Source: Apostichopus japonicus
Lineage: Eukaryota; Echinodermata; Holothuroidea; Aspidochirotida; Stichopodidae
Direction of reading: 5' to 3'
Length of the DNA stretch: 64,000 nt
NCBI RefSeq assembly: GCF_037975245.1
Contig: NC_092565.1
Span: 4,713,499 to 4,777,498, forward strand
The notes below the pieces were generated by a model that saw only the letters and a list, made by a program, of their open reading frames with translations, ran no database searches and was not told where the DNA came from. Every line of letters begins with the position of its first letter. Position 1 is the first letter of the stretch. Both the position numbers and the translations under genes were made by a program. Shown in pieces: positions 1 through 11,093 of this stretch.

Positions 1-247
1 CAATGTGGTCTATAGCCAGGGGACGGTCCGAGGGACCAGGGTCCCCAGCAATTACTAAAATTATTACACCTATATCGTATACGTGTGCATCGGACAGATC
101 GACAAGTATACATTGAAAAATGGGCAGATGCACGTTTCGGAGCCTTGGTAAATATTGGGGGGGGGGGGCTTATCACGCATTTGCCCCCTCAACTTTTTCA
201 TTGGGGGGCTGAGCCCCCCCCAAGCCCCCCCGGTTCCGCCGCCACTG
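1..247. mobile_element. Probable right end of a hAT-like MITE, truncated by the window
   Basis: The segment is dominated by G and C runs around 163-232 and ends in GCCGCCACTG at 247, next to AT-rich unique-looking DNA. Ends of the form CAGTGGCGG/CCGCCACTG recur elsewhere in this window in elements with readable 8-bp target duplications, so this is likely the terminus of a related element. The other end is not visible and may lie upstream of the window. No coding capacity is seen; a short open frame at 85-411 crosses the boundary and has no recognisable domain. Confidence 0.35.
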
Positions 248-3200
248 TATATAATGATTTACTCATGTTGAAACATTTTAGCCAGCGTTTAATAACCATA
301 CTCGACTCATTTTCCTTTCTGGTATATTATGTAGACTATATAGTTGTTTGCGGTAAGTGTTTTTTTTTTATGTCTGAATATAATATGTGCATGGAGGTAT
401 ACCAAACCTGAAGGAAAATATACTTTTGAAAAGCTTCGAGCAATTATTAACCTTTAAATTACAATGTTGAGCATATATGTTTGTTATGCATGTTAGCATG
501 CTTGTTTCGACAATCGGGACTTATCAATCAATTCATATTTCAAAAATTTGCTTAATCTAATGATTTAACTTAAAAGTGAGCTGATGTACTAATGCAAGAA
601 TTTTCTTTAGAAATGGTGAATAATCATGCGCGGGTCCCATCTTTTGGGAATTCGCAAATTATTAGAATATTAGACAGCTTATTCTCTGAGTAATTCATCA
701 CTTTGGGACAAAATGAAAGTCACATATGTTGGAACTATATAGATAAATTGAAAAATACCTTCAACGTGAGTAAATCATAGGCCTATCCAATTCCTTCAAG
801 TACCCCAAGACGCTTGTCCTATAATTCACCGGAAAATTAATAAATGTGCAGGGATTTCTTGTCCGAATACACAAATCGTGCAAATAACGCGGAAATTACG
901 GTAACACTGTGGGTTGGGACTATTCCATTCTTCGCTAAGGTGTTTTGTGTTACTGGTCTTTTCTTTTAAATAATCGTGCGTTGGTCTCATCGCTTGGGGG
1001 AAATAAGAACTTAAAGAATAATAAAATCTTTATGCTCTGAGTAATTGTGCATCCGTTGTATACAAAATGTTAAATTTCTCAATATAAAATTTAATTCATT
1101 TTTTTTTTACTTTATAGATAAATTGATAAATACACGAGTATCTAAACATACAAACTGGTAACAAAATTATACTGTTTTCTGCATTTGGTTGACGTCGGTA
1201 AATCGTCAACAAATCATGCAGTTTTTTATATTTGTAAGTATGTTTAAACGAGCGTATAATGTTTCCATGTCACCTTAACAATGTTTCGTTACCGCTCTCC
1301 GTCTTGGCTGCTATCTCGCAAAGTAAACGGTGCCGCCCTTCAAAGGAAGCGAACCACATATTTTGGTTATTCTCTTATTATAACGAAATAATGGCGATAA
1401 ACCCCTCAAGTTGCATTTTGCGTTAGGAGTACGGTATAATGTTTCATTATCCTATAAAAAAAAACGCTTAATATTCATACAGAGATCAGTGAAAAAAATC
1501 AGCACTTATAGTGAATGAAAGTATCGGTCGATGGAATCGTTCTTTTCTAATGTAACAAAATGTGCGCAAATGTTGGTAGCATAGACATATGCTAAGAAGC
1601 TTCAATTCCAAGAGACAGTCTAAAGTAGAAGTATGCTCCCTTCCATCAGTAAGGATTTAACGCATTTAATGCTCACCTCACTCACACTTTTTGGAATTAC
1701 ATTTGCCGGATTTCTTTTGATCTTATACGTCTGTTAAAAGCAGTTCAATTTGACTCACTTTCAGAGAAAGTGATTTCTTTGTATTTATTTCAAAAGGAAA
1801 CTCACAACAGATAAAACATTTACCGCAGCATTGCGAAGATTGCAGCATTGCGGCTGTTTGTCTTTTACTGTCCATAAAGTACATAGTTACTCGGGGACAG
1901 TCTTGTCATTAGTTCCCGATGACGTCATAGGGGCTTTGGCTTAGCAGGCTGTCAAGACAGAACTCACAGCAAGGCTTTACGTAAATGATGTTCATTATTG
2001 GTTCTGGGTGGAAGTATTCCCCAAGCAAAAATAATGTCATGATTAGGACACATGCAGCCAGTGTGCGCATTTTGCTTAGCAATCAATAGAAAATTGTTGT
2101 TGGCAAAATGTTAGCAGTTAATGAAACGTCACTCCTTGTGAAAACTAGGCCTACCTAAGTTCGTTCACCGCAAATGAAGAAATATTTATGTAGGTAGTAA
2201 TATACACATTCATGAGAGCATTCGACTCAGAGTTGTATTTTTATTTTATTTTTTGGTTACAATTTTTGCATTATACTAAGGTTTCAGGTTCATTTGAGCT
2301 ATTTATGTTTCTTTTGGACTTAAAAGCTCCCATCCCTCTCTGGCTACCCCACTGGAATCGACTTTGTTTTCGATTGAAGTTGTCAGACTATTTCAAGGAA
2401 AACCTTAATATTTATGCTTCCTCGCGGAGTACTGTGATTTAAAGTTAATATCGTAGTCTATAAGCCGACCCTAGGTATTGTTTATTTGATATAGAGCCTA
2501 AAGTTTATACTGACTGTTAGGATTGCTGTTTTTATAGGACTGTTAGGATTGCTGGTAATGTGAAAGTACAAAGTGACGTATTGAAGAACAGTAAATATAG
2601 TTGGCCTATTTCTTGGTAATATTGTTGTATGGTGACAGAGATTTCAAGCCCAAATTCTCGACAGTCTTGTGCTAATTTTGAGAGATATTCATTTGCTGGA
2701 AATTATTGACGATTTGACGCAGTGCGTAAAACTGCGTAACTACGTAAAAACGGCGTAAACTGCATAGTTGCTTTACTACATAAAACTGTGTAACTGCGTA
2801 TAGTTGTTTGCATTGCGTAACTGTGTATGTATATATATGTGCATTAGTCAGTTGTAATCTTCAAAGCTGGGCAAAGGACAAAAACTATATATATATTTGT
2901 TATTGATATTATAAATATGTCATTGCACCATCGGGTTTGTTTTGATTTAACTTATCAATCAACAATCTATCAATAAACCTATTATAAATGGAATTCCTTC
3001 TCTGTTTTCATTATCTTTCTACGTGTTGATGATTTTCTTTAGCTTCCTAAACAAGACTGCAAGAAATTGTATAGTCCTGCACTTTATAATATTCGCCTCT
3101 ATTAAACCTTTAGTCTTTTAATTTAATGATGATTCCATCGACGGACGTAATGGTTTTTCAGAAAACAACGATGAGACTGAATTATTTGGTAAACTGACTT

Positions 3201-4162
3201 GGATTTCTTTGAAAAGGTCAAGTAACAATCGTATATGTGTTTATAAACAATAAACAACCCAAGAGGCGCCAATCGGGTGAAATATAGTATGCTTGCATCT
3301 TCAACTCCTCGACCGCGAAAATGCTATTTAAACAATAATAGGAATGTTATAAATGGATTTTTTGGCCGCAATATTTCTATATATTTCTATATATGTCTCT
3401 ACATGTTTCTATATGTTTCTATATGTTTTTAAATCTGAGACAAACAAACGCAAACGAGAAAGAAAAAATACACGCAGAAACTTTTGAAGTTAATTGGAAA
3501 TATTAGAGGTAGTTTTTTTCCCCAACTTCTTTATATCCCTATTTTTCAATTAAAATATGCTTTGACAGTTCGTTTTCATGAACAGCTGTATGTGATATAA
3601 ATTATAGTGCTTATTTGAGGTATAGTTACAGGAAGAAAAATATTCCAATTTTATGCCATAGTATAAACGACAACCATGCATGATAAACATTAAGATATAA
3701 CTCAACAGTATAAAATTTAAACTAGTTTGAATTCCATTGCCACGTAAGCTCATATTTTATAATTTGTTTCAACAAATGTATGATATTCATGATACCGAAT
3801 TAGATTTGTCAACATAACGCATTTTTAAAAAATATTTATAAATAGAAGATCATTTCAAACTGTCGTTTTGTTTATAAAGTAATCTTTCATTTGCTCATTG
3901 TTTGTTTATTGTAAGAAAATTACATATTATTTTTTCTTAAAATAATACAGATTATAATTTGATATTAAATATGAAACGTTTTCTAATATCACAAAAGTCT
4001 TCAATTTGTTTGATTTATGAAGAAATGCAAAGATTAGTTGATAATAATTCTTATTTTTGTTGTAAAACTGATAATTCCTTGCATTTTCCTTGAAACAATC
4101 GTAAAATTATATATTCCCCGTCTACTCTGGCGTCTGAAGAAGGTTATACGAAGTATAAGGCC
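248..4162. other. AT-rich intergenic DNA without a recognised gene
   Basis: No open frame here has recognisable domains or splice-phased partners. The region is AT-rich and contains a degenerate short repeat (see 2718-2830) and a short imperfect repeat of TATATGTTTC type at 3371-3430. A non-coding RNA or distant regulatory element cannot be excluded. Confidence 0.6.
2718..2830. repeat. Degenerate tandem repeat of ACTGCGTAA-like words
   Basis: The words CTGCGTAA, CTACGTAA, GGCGTAAAC and CTGTGTAA recur about every 9-18 bases across this ~110-bp stretch, so the tract is an old diverged short-period repeat. No function is evident. Confidence 0.55.
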
Positions 4163-4196
4163 TATATATAGGCCTATATATATATATGTGTATATA

Positions 4197-4231
<35 letters not shown>

Positions 4232-4232
4232 G
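4163..4232. repeat. (TA)n microsatellite, left part
   Basis: An alternating TA tract with occasional TG steps directly abuts the transposon end at 4233. A similar tract resumes at 5607, immediately after the other transposon end, so this was probably one tract split by the insertion. Confidence 0.85.
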
Positions 4233-5606
4233 CAGGGGCGTATCCAGGATTTTCCAATGGGGGGGGGGGGGCGCCAGGCATGAATGATCGCCGTCCTGGG
4301 GGATGGGTCTAAGGGGAGGGGTGTAAAATTTTTGCTTTCAAAGAAGGGCTGAAATGCAAAATGGTGTCATGCATGGGCGGCGATCCGTACTTCCGAGTGG
4401 GGGGGGGGGGGGGATATGACCTTGTTGACTATCTAAGCGTAGCGCCACCATGAGTTGGCGCGAAGCGTACAAGAAAATTTTGGGATTAACAAACCCTCTA
4501 GATGGCCGGAAACGGCACTTCCCGAGGTTTCCAAGCGGCATATACCCAACTTTAAAATAGGGATGTCATGTCCGAAATATCTCATAATCAGGATCCAAAA
4601 TACTTTTTTTCTTAATTTCGGGTGTTATTTTGGGAAAATTGCCCCTGTCAATCTTGTTTCAGGCGCAACGCTAGAATGTTCGAGAGCTCTGTTATATTAT
4701 TCGATGAAGAAAATGGCCTCATGCAGGCTATTATAGGCCTATACACATGCAATACACAATTACACATAGTTACATTCCTAGGTACCGATTGCTAGGGCAT
4801 CCAGGTGAAACGTTTATTAAGCATTACCCTGGTTACATGAGATTCTCAGCTGTTCGAGGGAACATGTACGTGTGTAGGCCACTGACCTCTAACCCCGAGG
4901 TCAGTGGTGTAGGCCTACTATAGGGCCTATATGAATACTATGAGGGTGCATATATGTACTATATCAATACCGTGGGCGCAATAATACATTTTGTTGTTAT
5001 AGGGCCAATGAAGCCTACAGTCAACTATATTTGCTTTATAAAGACGCTTTATTTGAAAAGATCGCACTGCGTTTATGGTAGGCGAGAAATGAAGCTAAAA
5101 AAGAGCCGTACATTAACGAAGATGCATAAATGTAGGCATGAAAATATTCTTATCCCTGGCATTTGGTGGGGGGGGGGGGGGGATATGGTGCATTACATCC
5201 CCTCCACCCATTTTCATGGGGGGATATATCCCCCCTCCACCCAGGATTGCCGCCCATGGCCATATGTGATCCATTTTTCGACCTTAATAATAAGCAACAT
5301 TTCCAGTAAATATGGACACAAAATGCACAATTTAGTATGGCTGGCATGTCATTTAGTGTTTATAGTGATAATACAAACACAATTACCATCTATGTTTCTA
5401 AAACTATTATGCCGCTGAACTTCGCCAGAACCTTTTTTTGGCAAACAAAAAATAAAGCATACGGGAGGGGGGGGGGGTTGAGCGATCACCGACATCTCAC
5501 ATAAAGGTCGTCATCAATTTTTTTTTTTTTTTTGCTAAACTTTTTTTTTTTGGTGACGGCCAATAGGGGGGGCGCGCGCGTGTTGCGCCCCCTGGATACG
5601 CCCCTG
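4233..5606. mobile_element. hAT-like non-autonomous transposon inserted in a (TA)n tract
   Basis: The left end starts CAGGGGCGTATCCAGG at 4233 and the right end is CCTGGATACGCCCCTG at 5606, a perfect 16-bp terminal inverted repeat. TATATG lies directly outside both ends. In a TA repeat the exact target duplication is ambiguous: 5 bp would match the sister elements, but 6 bp match here. No transposase frame is present; open frames inside are short and lack domains. The interior holds one copy of a module shared with the element at 5695-7854 (here 4430-4527). It may also contain a nested element bounded by CATGGGCGGCGATCC (4372) and an imperfect inverted match GGATTGCCGCCCATG (to 5257), but no clean target duplication was found for that. 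Confidence 0.75.
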
Positions 5607-5624
5607 TATATGTGTATATATATA

Positions 5625-5669
<45 letters not shown>
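5607..5669. repeat. (TA)n microsatellite, right part
   Basis: This alternating TA tract follows the right transposon end directly and is the likely continuation of the tract at 4163-4232. Confidence 0.85.
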
Positions 5670-5694
5670 TCCATTTTATTTGTACTACTAACAT

Positions 5695-7854
5695 CAGGCG
5701 CGTATCCAGGATTTTCAAACCCGGGGGGCGCGAATTACTATCTAAGCGGAGCGCCACCATCAGTTGGCGCGCAGCGTACAAGAAAATTTCTTGTTTTGAT
5801 ACCCCCCAGATCACCGGAAACGGCACTTCTCAGGCTTGAAATGACCAACCAGATGTACACTTTTTGCCTGAGAACCAAGTATTTCCTAATAGTTTTTTTT
5901 TTCCATCCATAACCTTTTTGAAGATTGTCAACCCGGCACACATCATGTTCGACCTGATCGCATCTCCTGTGGGTCTTTGCTTTTGTAGGTGATTCTACGT
6001 CGCGGCCCACAATGCCCGTCAGCCCCACTTTTCAAGGTTTTAAGCCCCGTATTTGTTTAGAATTTGAAAATTCACATTTCTCGTGAATAAACTCACTTGA
6101 AAACATACCCATAATGTTGTACAAAATGTCATCTATGGACAACCAATATAGAAAAACTTCCTTCAACCCCTAACAGACCGGTCAAAATTGCACGAGTAGA
6201 GGGAAGTGTGATGCAGAATGTTGGTCAGAAATTTTCGAAAATTCAGACACAGTTAATTTATTGGTGTAGAAATATTAAAACCTCTTATAACGGCTATTAT
6301 AAAACTTGGTTGAAGGAAATGAAAAAATAGCATAGGCGTAGGAGGCGCGGCGGCAGTGGCGGAGCTAGGGGTATTGGTCAGGAGGGGCGAGAATGGTCTG
6401 TATGGGCGCTTTCGACACTATCTAAGCGGAGCGCCACCACTGGTTGGCGCGTAGCGTACAGAAATTTTTTGAGTAAAGATACTCCCTAGATCGCCGGAAA
6501 TGACCCTTTCCGGGCCTGGCTAATTTGCAGATAAACGAAGAATAAGGTGTCATCGCCAAATTACACCAAAAAAATGTGAGAAATGTCAATAAGTAGATGA
6601 GAGCGCAATAAAAAAGTCAATAATCTAGAATAAGTAAAAAGTGGTAAAGAGCTGAAAAAGGCGCCAGCAGTCCATTTGAGTCCGTCAGGGGGGGGGGGCA
6701 TCCACCCCCCTGACCGTATGGACGCTCCGCCACTGCGCGGTTGGGGTGCAGCCCCTAATTCGCCATTACTAATGTAAAAGAGAGTTTTGACATAATTGGA
6801 CCTCCATGTTTTTTATACATGTACATGAGACATGTCGTTGTTTACATTAGCATCCCGCGGTATACTGCGCAATTTGAACGGACCGAACGGTACATGATGG
6901 CATGCGATGTAATAACCGATGCTTGCTTATGTGATATTGACATTAAAACGTTGAACGCGCGCTTTGCGCGCGAAAATTTTTGGTTATTTTTTCAGGCAAG
7001 TCGGACAGTTTGGAGGCTTTTCATCCTGGAACGCCATTTTCATGCTCACTGATATGATGTGATATCTGCTGTTTGCGTTACAAATTCGAACACGAGGGTA
7101 GCGAGGAATTTGTCAAGGGAGGGGCAAAGCCTGTAGGCAAATTATCTAAGCATAGCGCCACCATAGGTTGGCGCGAAGCGTACAAGAAAATTTTGGCCGA
7201 AAATGCCTCCCAGATCGCTGGAAATGGCACTACCCAGGACCATTTCTTAGCGCGAAGCGTACAAGCAAATTTTGGTCTCCCAGATCGCTGGAAATGACAC
7301 TTCCCAGGCCTTGTAAGTTGCATCTAAGCACTTTCTATTTTGAAATTACTTAGCGATATCATTTCAAAAAATGCTGAATGGGGGGGGGGGGGCGGCCGGT
7401 CGCCCCCATCCCAAAATGCGTCATGTTCCGACGACACGGTCGAGTTCGAGACCAGCCACAGTTGGTTTCATAGCACAATTGTACACACGCGTTATGATAG
7501 ACCATAAATAGTATATATATAGATGATTAGTGAGAGAGGAAAATGGAAACGTCAAAAAATGGAGTTGTCGGTGTAAGGGGTAGGGTTAGTCACACTTTTA
7601 CGAAATCATTGATCCGTCACTGGCTACCCTTCAGCGCTGTAATGATGTCACTGTTTCTCTTTCTCTTCCCGGTGTCTTCGCGTTTTTCTTTTACTCCCTC
7701 CTTTTCTCTCTTTCTTCTTTTTCTTTTCCCTTCCTTCCTCTCCTCCTCCTCTTTTTTCCCCTCTTTTTTCCTTTTTTCTTCTTTTTTTTTCTCTCCTCTT
7801 TTTCTTACCCGGGGGGCGCGCGCCCCCAACGCCCCCCCCCTGGATACGCACCTG
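5695..7854 (+). mobile_element. Composite non-autonomous transposon, copy A (2160 bp), 5-bp target duplication
   Basis: The ends read CAGGCGCGTATCCAGG at 5695 and CCTGGATACGCACCTG at 7854, a 16-bp inverted repeat with one mismatch. AACAT flanks both sides (5690-5694 and 7855-7859), giving a 5-bp target-site duplication. The CAGG termini resemble hAT elements, and 5-bp duplications are reported for a subgroup of hAT-like families; Transib also makes 5-bp duplications but has different termini, so the superfamily is inferred. Inside are three full copies of a ~98-bp module (5739-5835, 6419-6520, 7143-7238) plus a partial extra copy (7247-7308), a nested hAT MITE (6354-6735), a GC-palindromic patch near 6957-6975 and a pyrimidine-rich tract (7650-7805). 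No transposase is encoded. An inverted sister copy lies at 52241-54357. Confidence 0.85.
6354..6735 (+). mobile_element. hAT MITE nested in copy A (382 bp)
   Basis: The ends CAGTGGCGGAGC (6354) and GCTCCGCCACTG (6735) are perfect inverted repeats. The 8 bp outside are CGCGGCGG on the left and CGCGGTTG on the right, 6 of 8 matching. The sister insertion in copy B keeps a perfect 8-bp duplication, which makes the hAT assignment firm: hAT elements make 8-bp duplications. Confidence 0.8.
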
Positions 7855-7859
7855 AACAT

Positions 7860-8593
7860 GACATTCATTTGCATAATTCATGTACCTTATTCTATATTTC
7901 TACCACAAGTATTGAAGAGCAAGTGACAGCAATGATTGTTGACCAATCATATTCGAGTTTGGAACTTACACACAACACGACTCCCTTTCCATACATTTTA
8001 ATGATAATCAATTTAAGAAAAAATATCCGCCAATGTCATTGTATTGCAGTTCGCTGTAAAGGGAACTTTAAAATATGTGACTTTGGGACTCTCGTGTATT
8101 TGTAAGTCATTTAATGAAACGTGACGGCTGGGATTTACTGTAATTTCACGCTATATATAGATTATATCAAATATCGTATCATACGCCCGGTATATTGGAG
8201 AATATCACGGCGAGCCAATTGTGCAAATAATGACTGAATGTTTATATTTACATCAATTACCCAATTTTGACGGATGGCGCTCCTCCATTAGCGAGCAGGA
8301 AATTCAATGGATGTGTTCAAACGTGTCAGTTTGTTTTATGTCTCTAGGTTGTGTTTGATGACTGTCACCGTATAGTTTTCTTATACATTTTTTCAACAAA
8401 CTATCCAAGAAGCGCCAATTTGGTAAAATATGATAAATTATACACGAGTCGAGTCACAGTGGCAACAATCGACAGGTCAATACGTGTTAATATAAAATGG
8501 ATGGCAGTGGGTTTTATGTGGAGTAACGTTTGAGTTGTATATAATTCCTTTCTTAACAGTTTTTGCTTGCATGGACTTTTGACACTAAGGCAA
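7860..8593. other. Short unique-looking interval between transposons
   Basis: AT-rich DNA with no recognisable gene or repeat boundaries. Open frames at 7869-8105 and 8351-8533 are short and lack domains. Confidence 0.5.
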
Positions 8594-8601
8594 TAGGTAG
8601 T

Positions 8602-9605
8602 CACTGGCGGACCCAGGGCCTTTGTTTGGGAGGGGCCAAAGTGGCATTAGAGTGATATGGGGGAGGGGTCTAAGGGGAGGGGGTGCCCCCCTCCCCTTTG
8701 GAAAATTTTCTATTGCTGAATGCCCTCAGATGCAATTTGGTGCGACAAAAGTGTACAATGGTGTCGTTAATTTACTTCTAAAAAAAATGTTTCCCGGGTG
8801 TAATTTTCTAAAATATTTATAAAACAAAGTTGGGATCATCTTTCTCAAGAAATTGTATTTCTCATAGGTTATAAATTTCTTACAACCAGCCTGTAACTGC
8901 AAAATGGTGTTAAACTGTAAATCCTCACGCTCATACATTTACATAGCTCCCAACTCTTGAGAAGGCAAATGCTGGTCCATGCCACGAATCGCTGTCCTGG
9001 GGGAGGGGTATAAGGGGAGGGGGTGTCCCCCTCCCCTATTGAATTTTTTTGGAATCCTGGTGATGCCTACATGTAAAATGGTGGCACTTAGAAAGGCTTT
9101 TGTCACCCAAAATTTTCTGAGAAATATGCATTTTTTTGTGTGTAACATCAATAAATTGAATAGTAGGTGATAATTCATTCTTTGCCGTGGCATGAAAATG
9201 TTCGCTGCTCGCCCCAATTCAAAGGTTCAAATGATGCTGTAAAGGAGGTTTTATACTATATTATGCTAAATGCTAAAGAAATGATGGTTGCTAAGTCAAA
9301 ATTTGATGCAAATTTGTTTATGTATACTTGACAATTACAATGCGGTTTTTTCGGACCAATTGTGCGGGTCAGCGGGTTTGGGTGTTAGACTGCGGGTCTA
9401 ATTCCCGCGAATTGCGGGTCAGTTGGGAGCTCTGCATTTAATTTTAAACCAGAAAACGAAAAGGTTTAGACTAGTCTACCACTGCTATTCCTCTCGATTT
9501 TTTAAATTTCCAATCATATGATTTAGCGGATGTTCGGAAACACTTTTTGGCTCACCTTTGGGGGGTCATGGCCCCCCTTGCCCCCCCCCCTTGGATCCGC
9601 CAGTG
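8602..9605. mobile_element. hAT-like MITE (1004 bp) with 8-bp target duplication
   Basis: The ends CACTGGCGGACCCAGG (8602) and CTTGGATCCGCCAGTG (9605) are inverted repeats with mismatches. TAGGTAGT lies to the left (8594-8601) and TAGGTAAT to the right (9606-9613), 7 of 8 bp identical. The interior has two diverged copies of a unit beginning GGGGAGGGG and containing CCCCCTCCCCT (about 8648-8810 and 8999-9135), so the element grew by internal duplication or nested insertion. A related sequence occurs near 4290. No transposase frame is seen. Confidence 0.8.
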
Positions 9606-9613
9606 TAGGTAAT

Positions 9614-11044
9614 AACTGCATATTTCCGGCTGCCATGCATGGAGCGGAAGGGTGGGATTGGGTGGGGAATGGACAAACAGTTTGGTGGGGGCGTTGAGTT
9701 TTTCTTGTTATTATCACTGGAATCCACTCTATGAACGAGAGAACCACCATAGTACAAGATTACTAGTCTTCGGGATGATAGCTATGATGACCTATGTGTC
9801 CATACATCAAGATCCCCCTATCGTGTTGCAACAATGTGACTAATCCATATACTACACCGTGTTGGGCAAGAATGTAGGTTCCTACCCTGTTGACCAAAAA
9901 TGGTTAGTCCTTTACGTGCCGTGTAGTAAAAGATGCCTCGTCCAGTTATCATGATCAGCAAGACGATTATTTTGCTTCAAATTCGAGTTAGGCCCTAGAC
10001 CGTTTCAAGGTAGAGACTATCGGTTAGTTTCAGGTACAAGGACTTATTTCTCTAAATTTATTATTAAATTGATCTTTTGATAAGGTATCATTGTTCTCGA
10101 AGTTAAGCTATAGGTCCTGACTGATCTTGCCAAACTGATAAAAACTGAAAAAAAACGGTACTTTTAAATAATAACAGATAGGTTTATCTTCGGCAGGAGA
10201 TGTTCATCGTAATTCCGCCAAAAATGCTTATACTGTATATAATAACTGGTACCTGGTAAACACAGAAACTGTATATTTTACGATATTTCAGTCATAGGAG
10301 TTGATCATTACTTTATCAAATTAATAACATACATGAGCATTGCAATAAATTGGATTAGGAGTATCGCAACATCAGTCGGTCAATTGCCTTCTATTAAAAA
10401 AAATATTTCCATTAAGCATTTATCAAGTCAACATTCTTTTCAATGTTCCCAAGTCTCACATGATTGATTTTAATGACTATTGTTAATATCTTGAACTCTC
10501 TCTCTCTTCAATCGCTCCAAAGCCAGATGCTATATATTCGTCTCTTAGGATCATACTAAGAAGTTTACTCTTCTCAGTTGACACATGAACGTCTTTCTCC
10601 AGCACTGAGATAGCTCAGATCAAACTTCAAACTTCAACACCATGAAGCATTTTTCGTTGCTTAAAAGTCACGAAATACCATGACTTTCTTGCACTTGGAC
10701 AAGACGATGTGTAAAAATTCCCCCAACACTCAATAGGTGAAATTGTAATAAGTGAGTGCCACCTGTAACCACTGTTTATAGAGGGAACCGTGACAACACG
10801 AATATCTTTTCCTTGATATAAGTACGGGATGCTTTCGTGATACATCTCCTGTTTGAAAATATGTTAGAAACATTACGGAAAAAACTTTCATTAACTGTTC
10901 ATGTCCCATTCTTACTATACACTGAGTCTAATATAAGTCCTAAGTTAGTACAGTGCCTCGATTCTGATATGAAGTAGTCCTTCGTTATGATATAATATTG
11001 TGGACGTTTACTGCAAAGAAGTTACAGTTTAGCTTCCTTGTGTA
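9614..11044. other. AT-rich DNA upstream of gene 1; promoter not resolved
   Basis: No gene is recognised. This interval should hold the promoter of the coiled-coil gene if its first exon at 11045 is right, but I see no confident TATA box or initiator. Confidence 0.4.
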
Positions 11045-11093
11045 ATGGAGAGCGGAATAATAGAGGGCACCGTTTTGGAAGGCTATTCTCCTG
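11045..11093 (+). CDS. Candidate first coding exon of the coiled-coil gene
   Basis: An ATG at 11045 opens a 16-residue frame (MESGIIEGTVLEGYSP) and meets a GTTTGT donor after 11093 in phase 1, which is what the exon at 12342 needs. An in-frame TAG lies 15 bases upstream, so the frame starts here if it is used. The donor is non-optimal (GTTTGT rather than GTAAGT) and no homology supports this exon. The true start could therefore lie elsewhere upstream. Confidence 0.4.

Noticed and set aside
6819-7052. Small frame shared with 53015-53203 (MRHVVVYISIPRYTA)
   Set aside because: Most differences between the copies change amino acids (Q/K, E/V, A/V, C/Y, K/N), which fits neutral decay rather than coding constraint.
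7543-7926. 127-residue frame conserved in transposon copy B (52107-52556)
   Set aside because: Much of it is a pyrimidine-rich tract translated as Phe/Ser; no domain is seen, and conservation reflects recent common ancestry of the copies.
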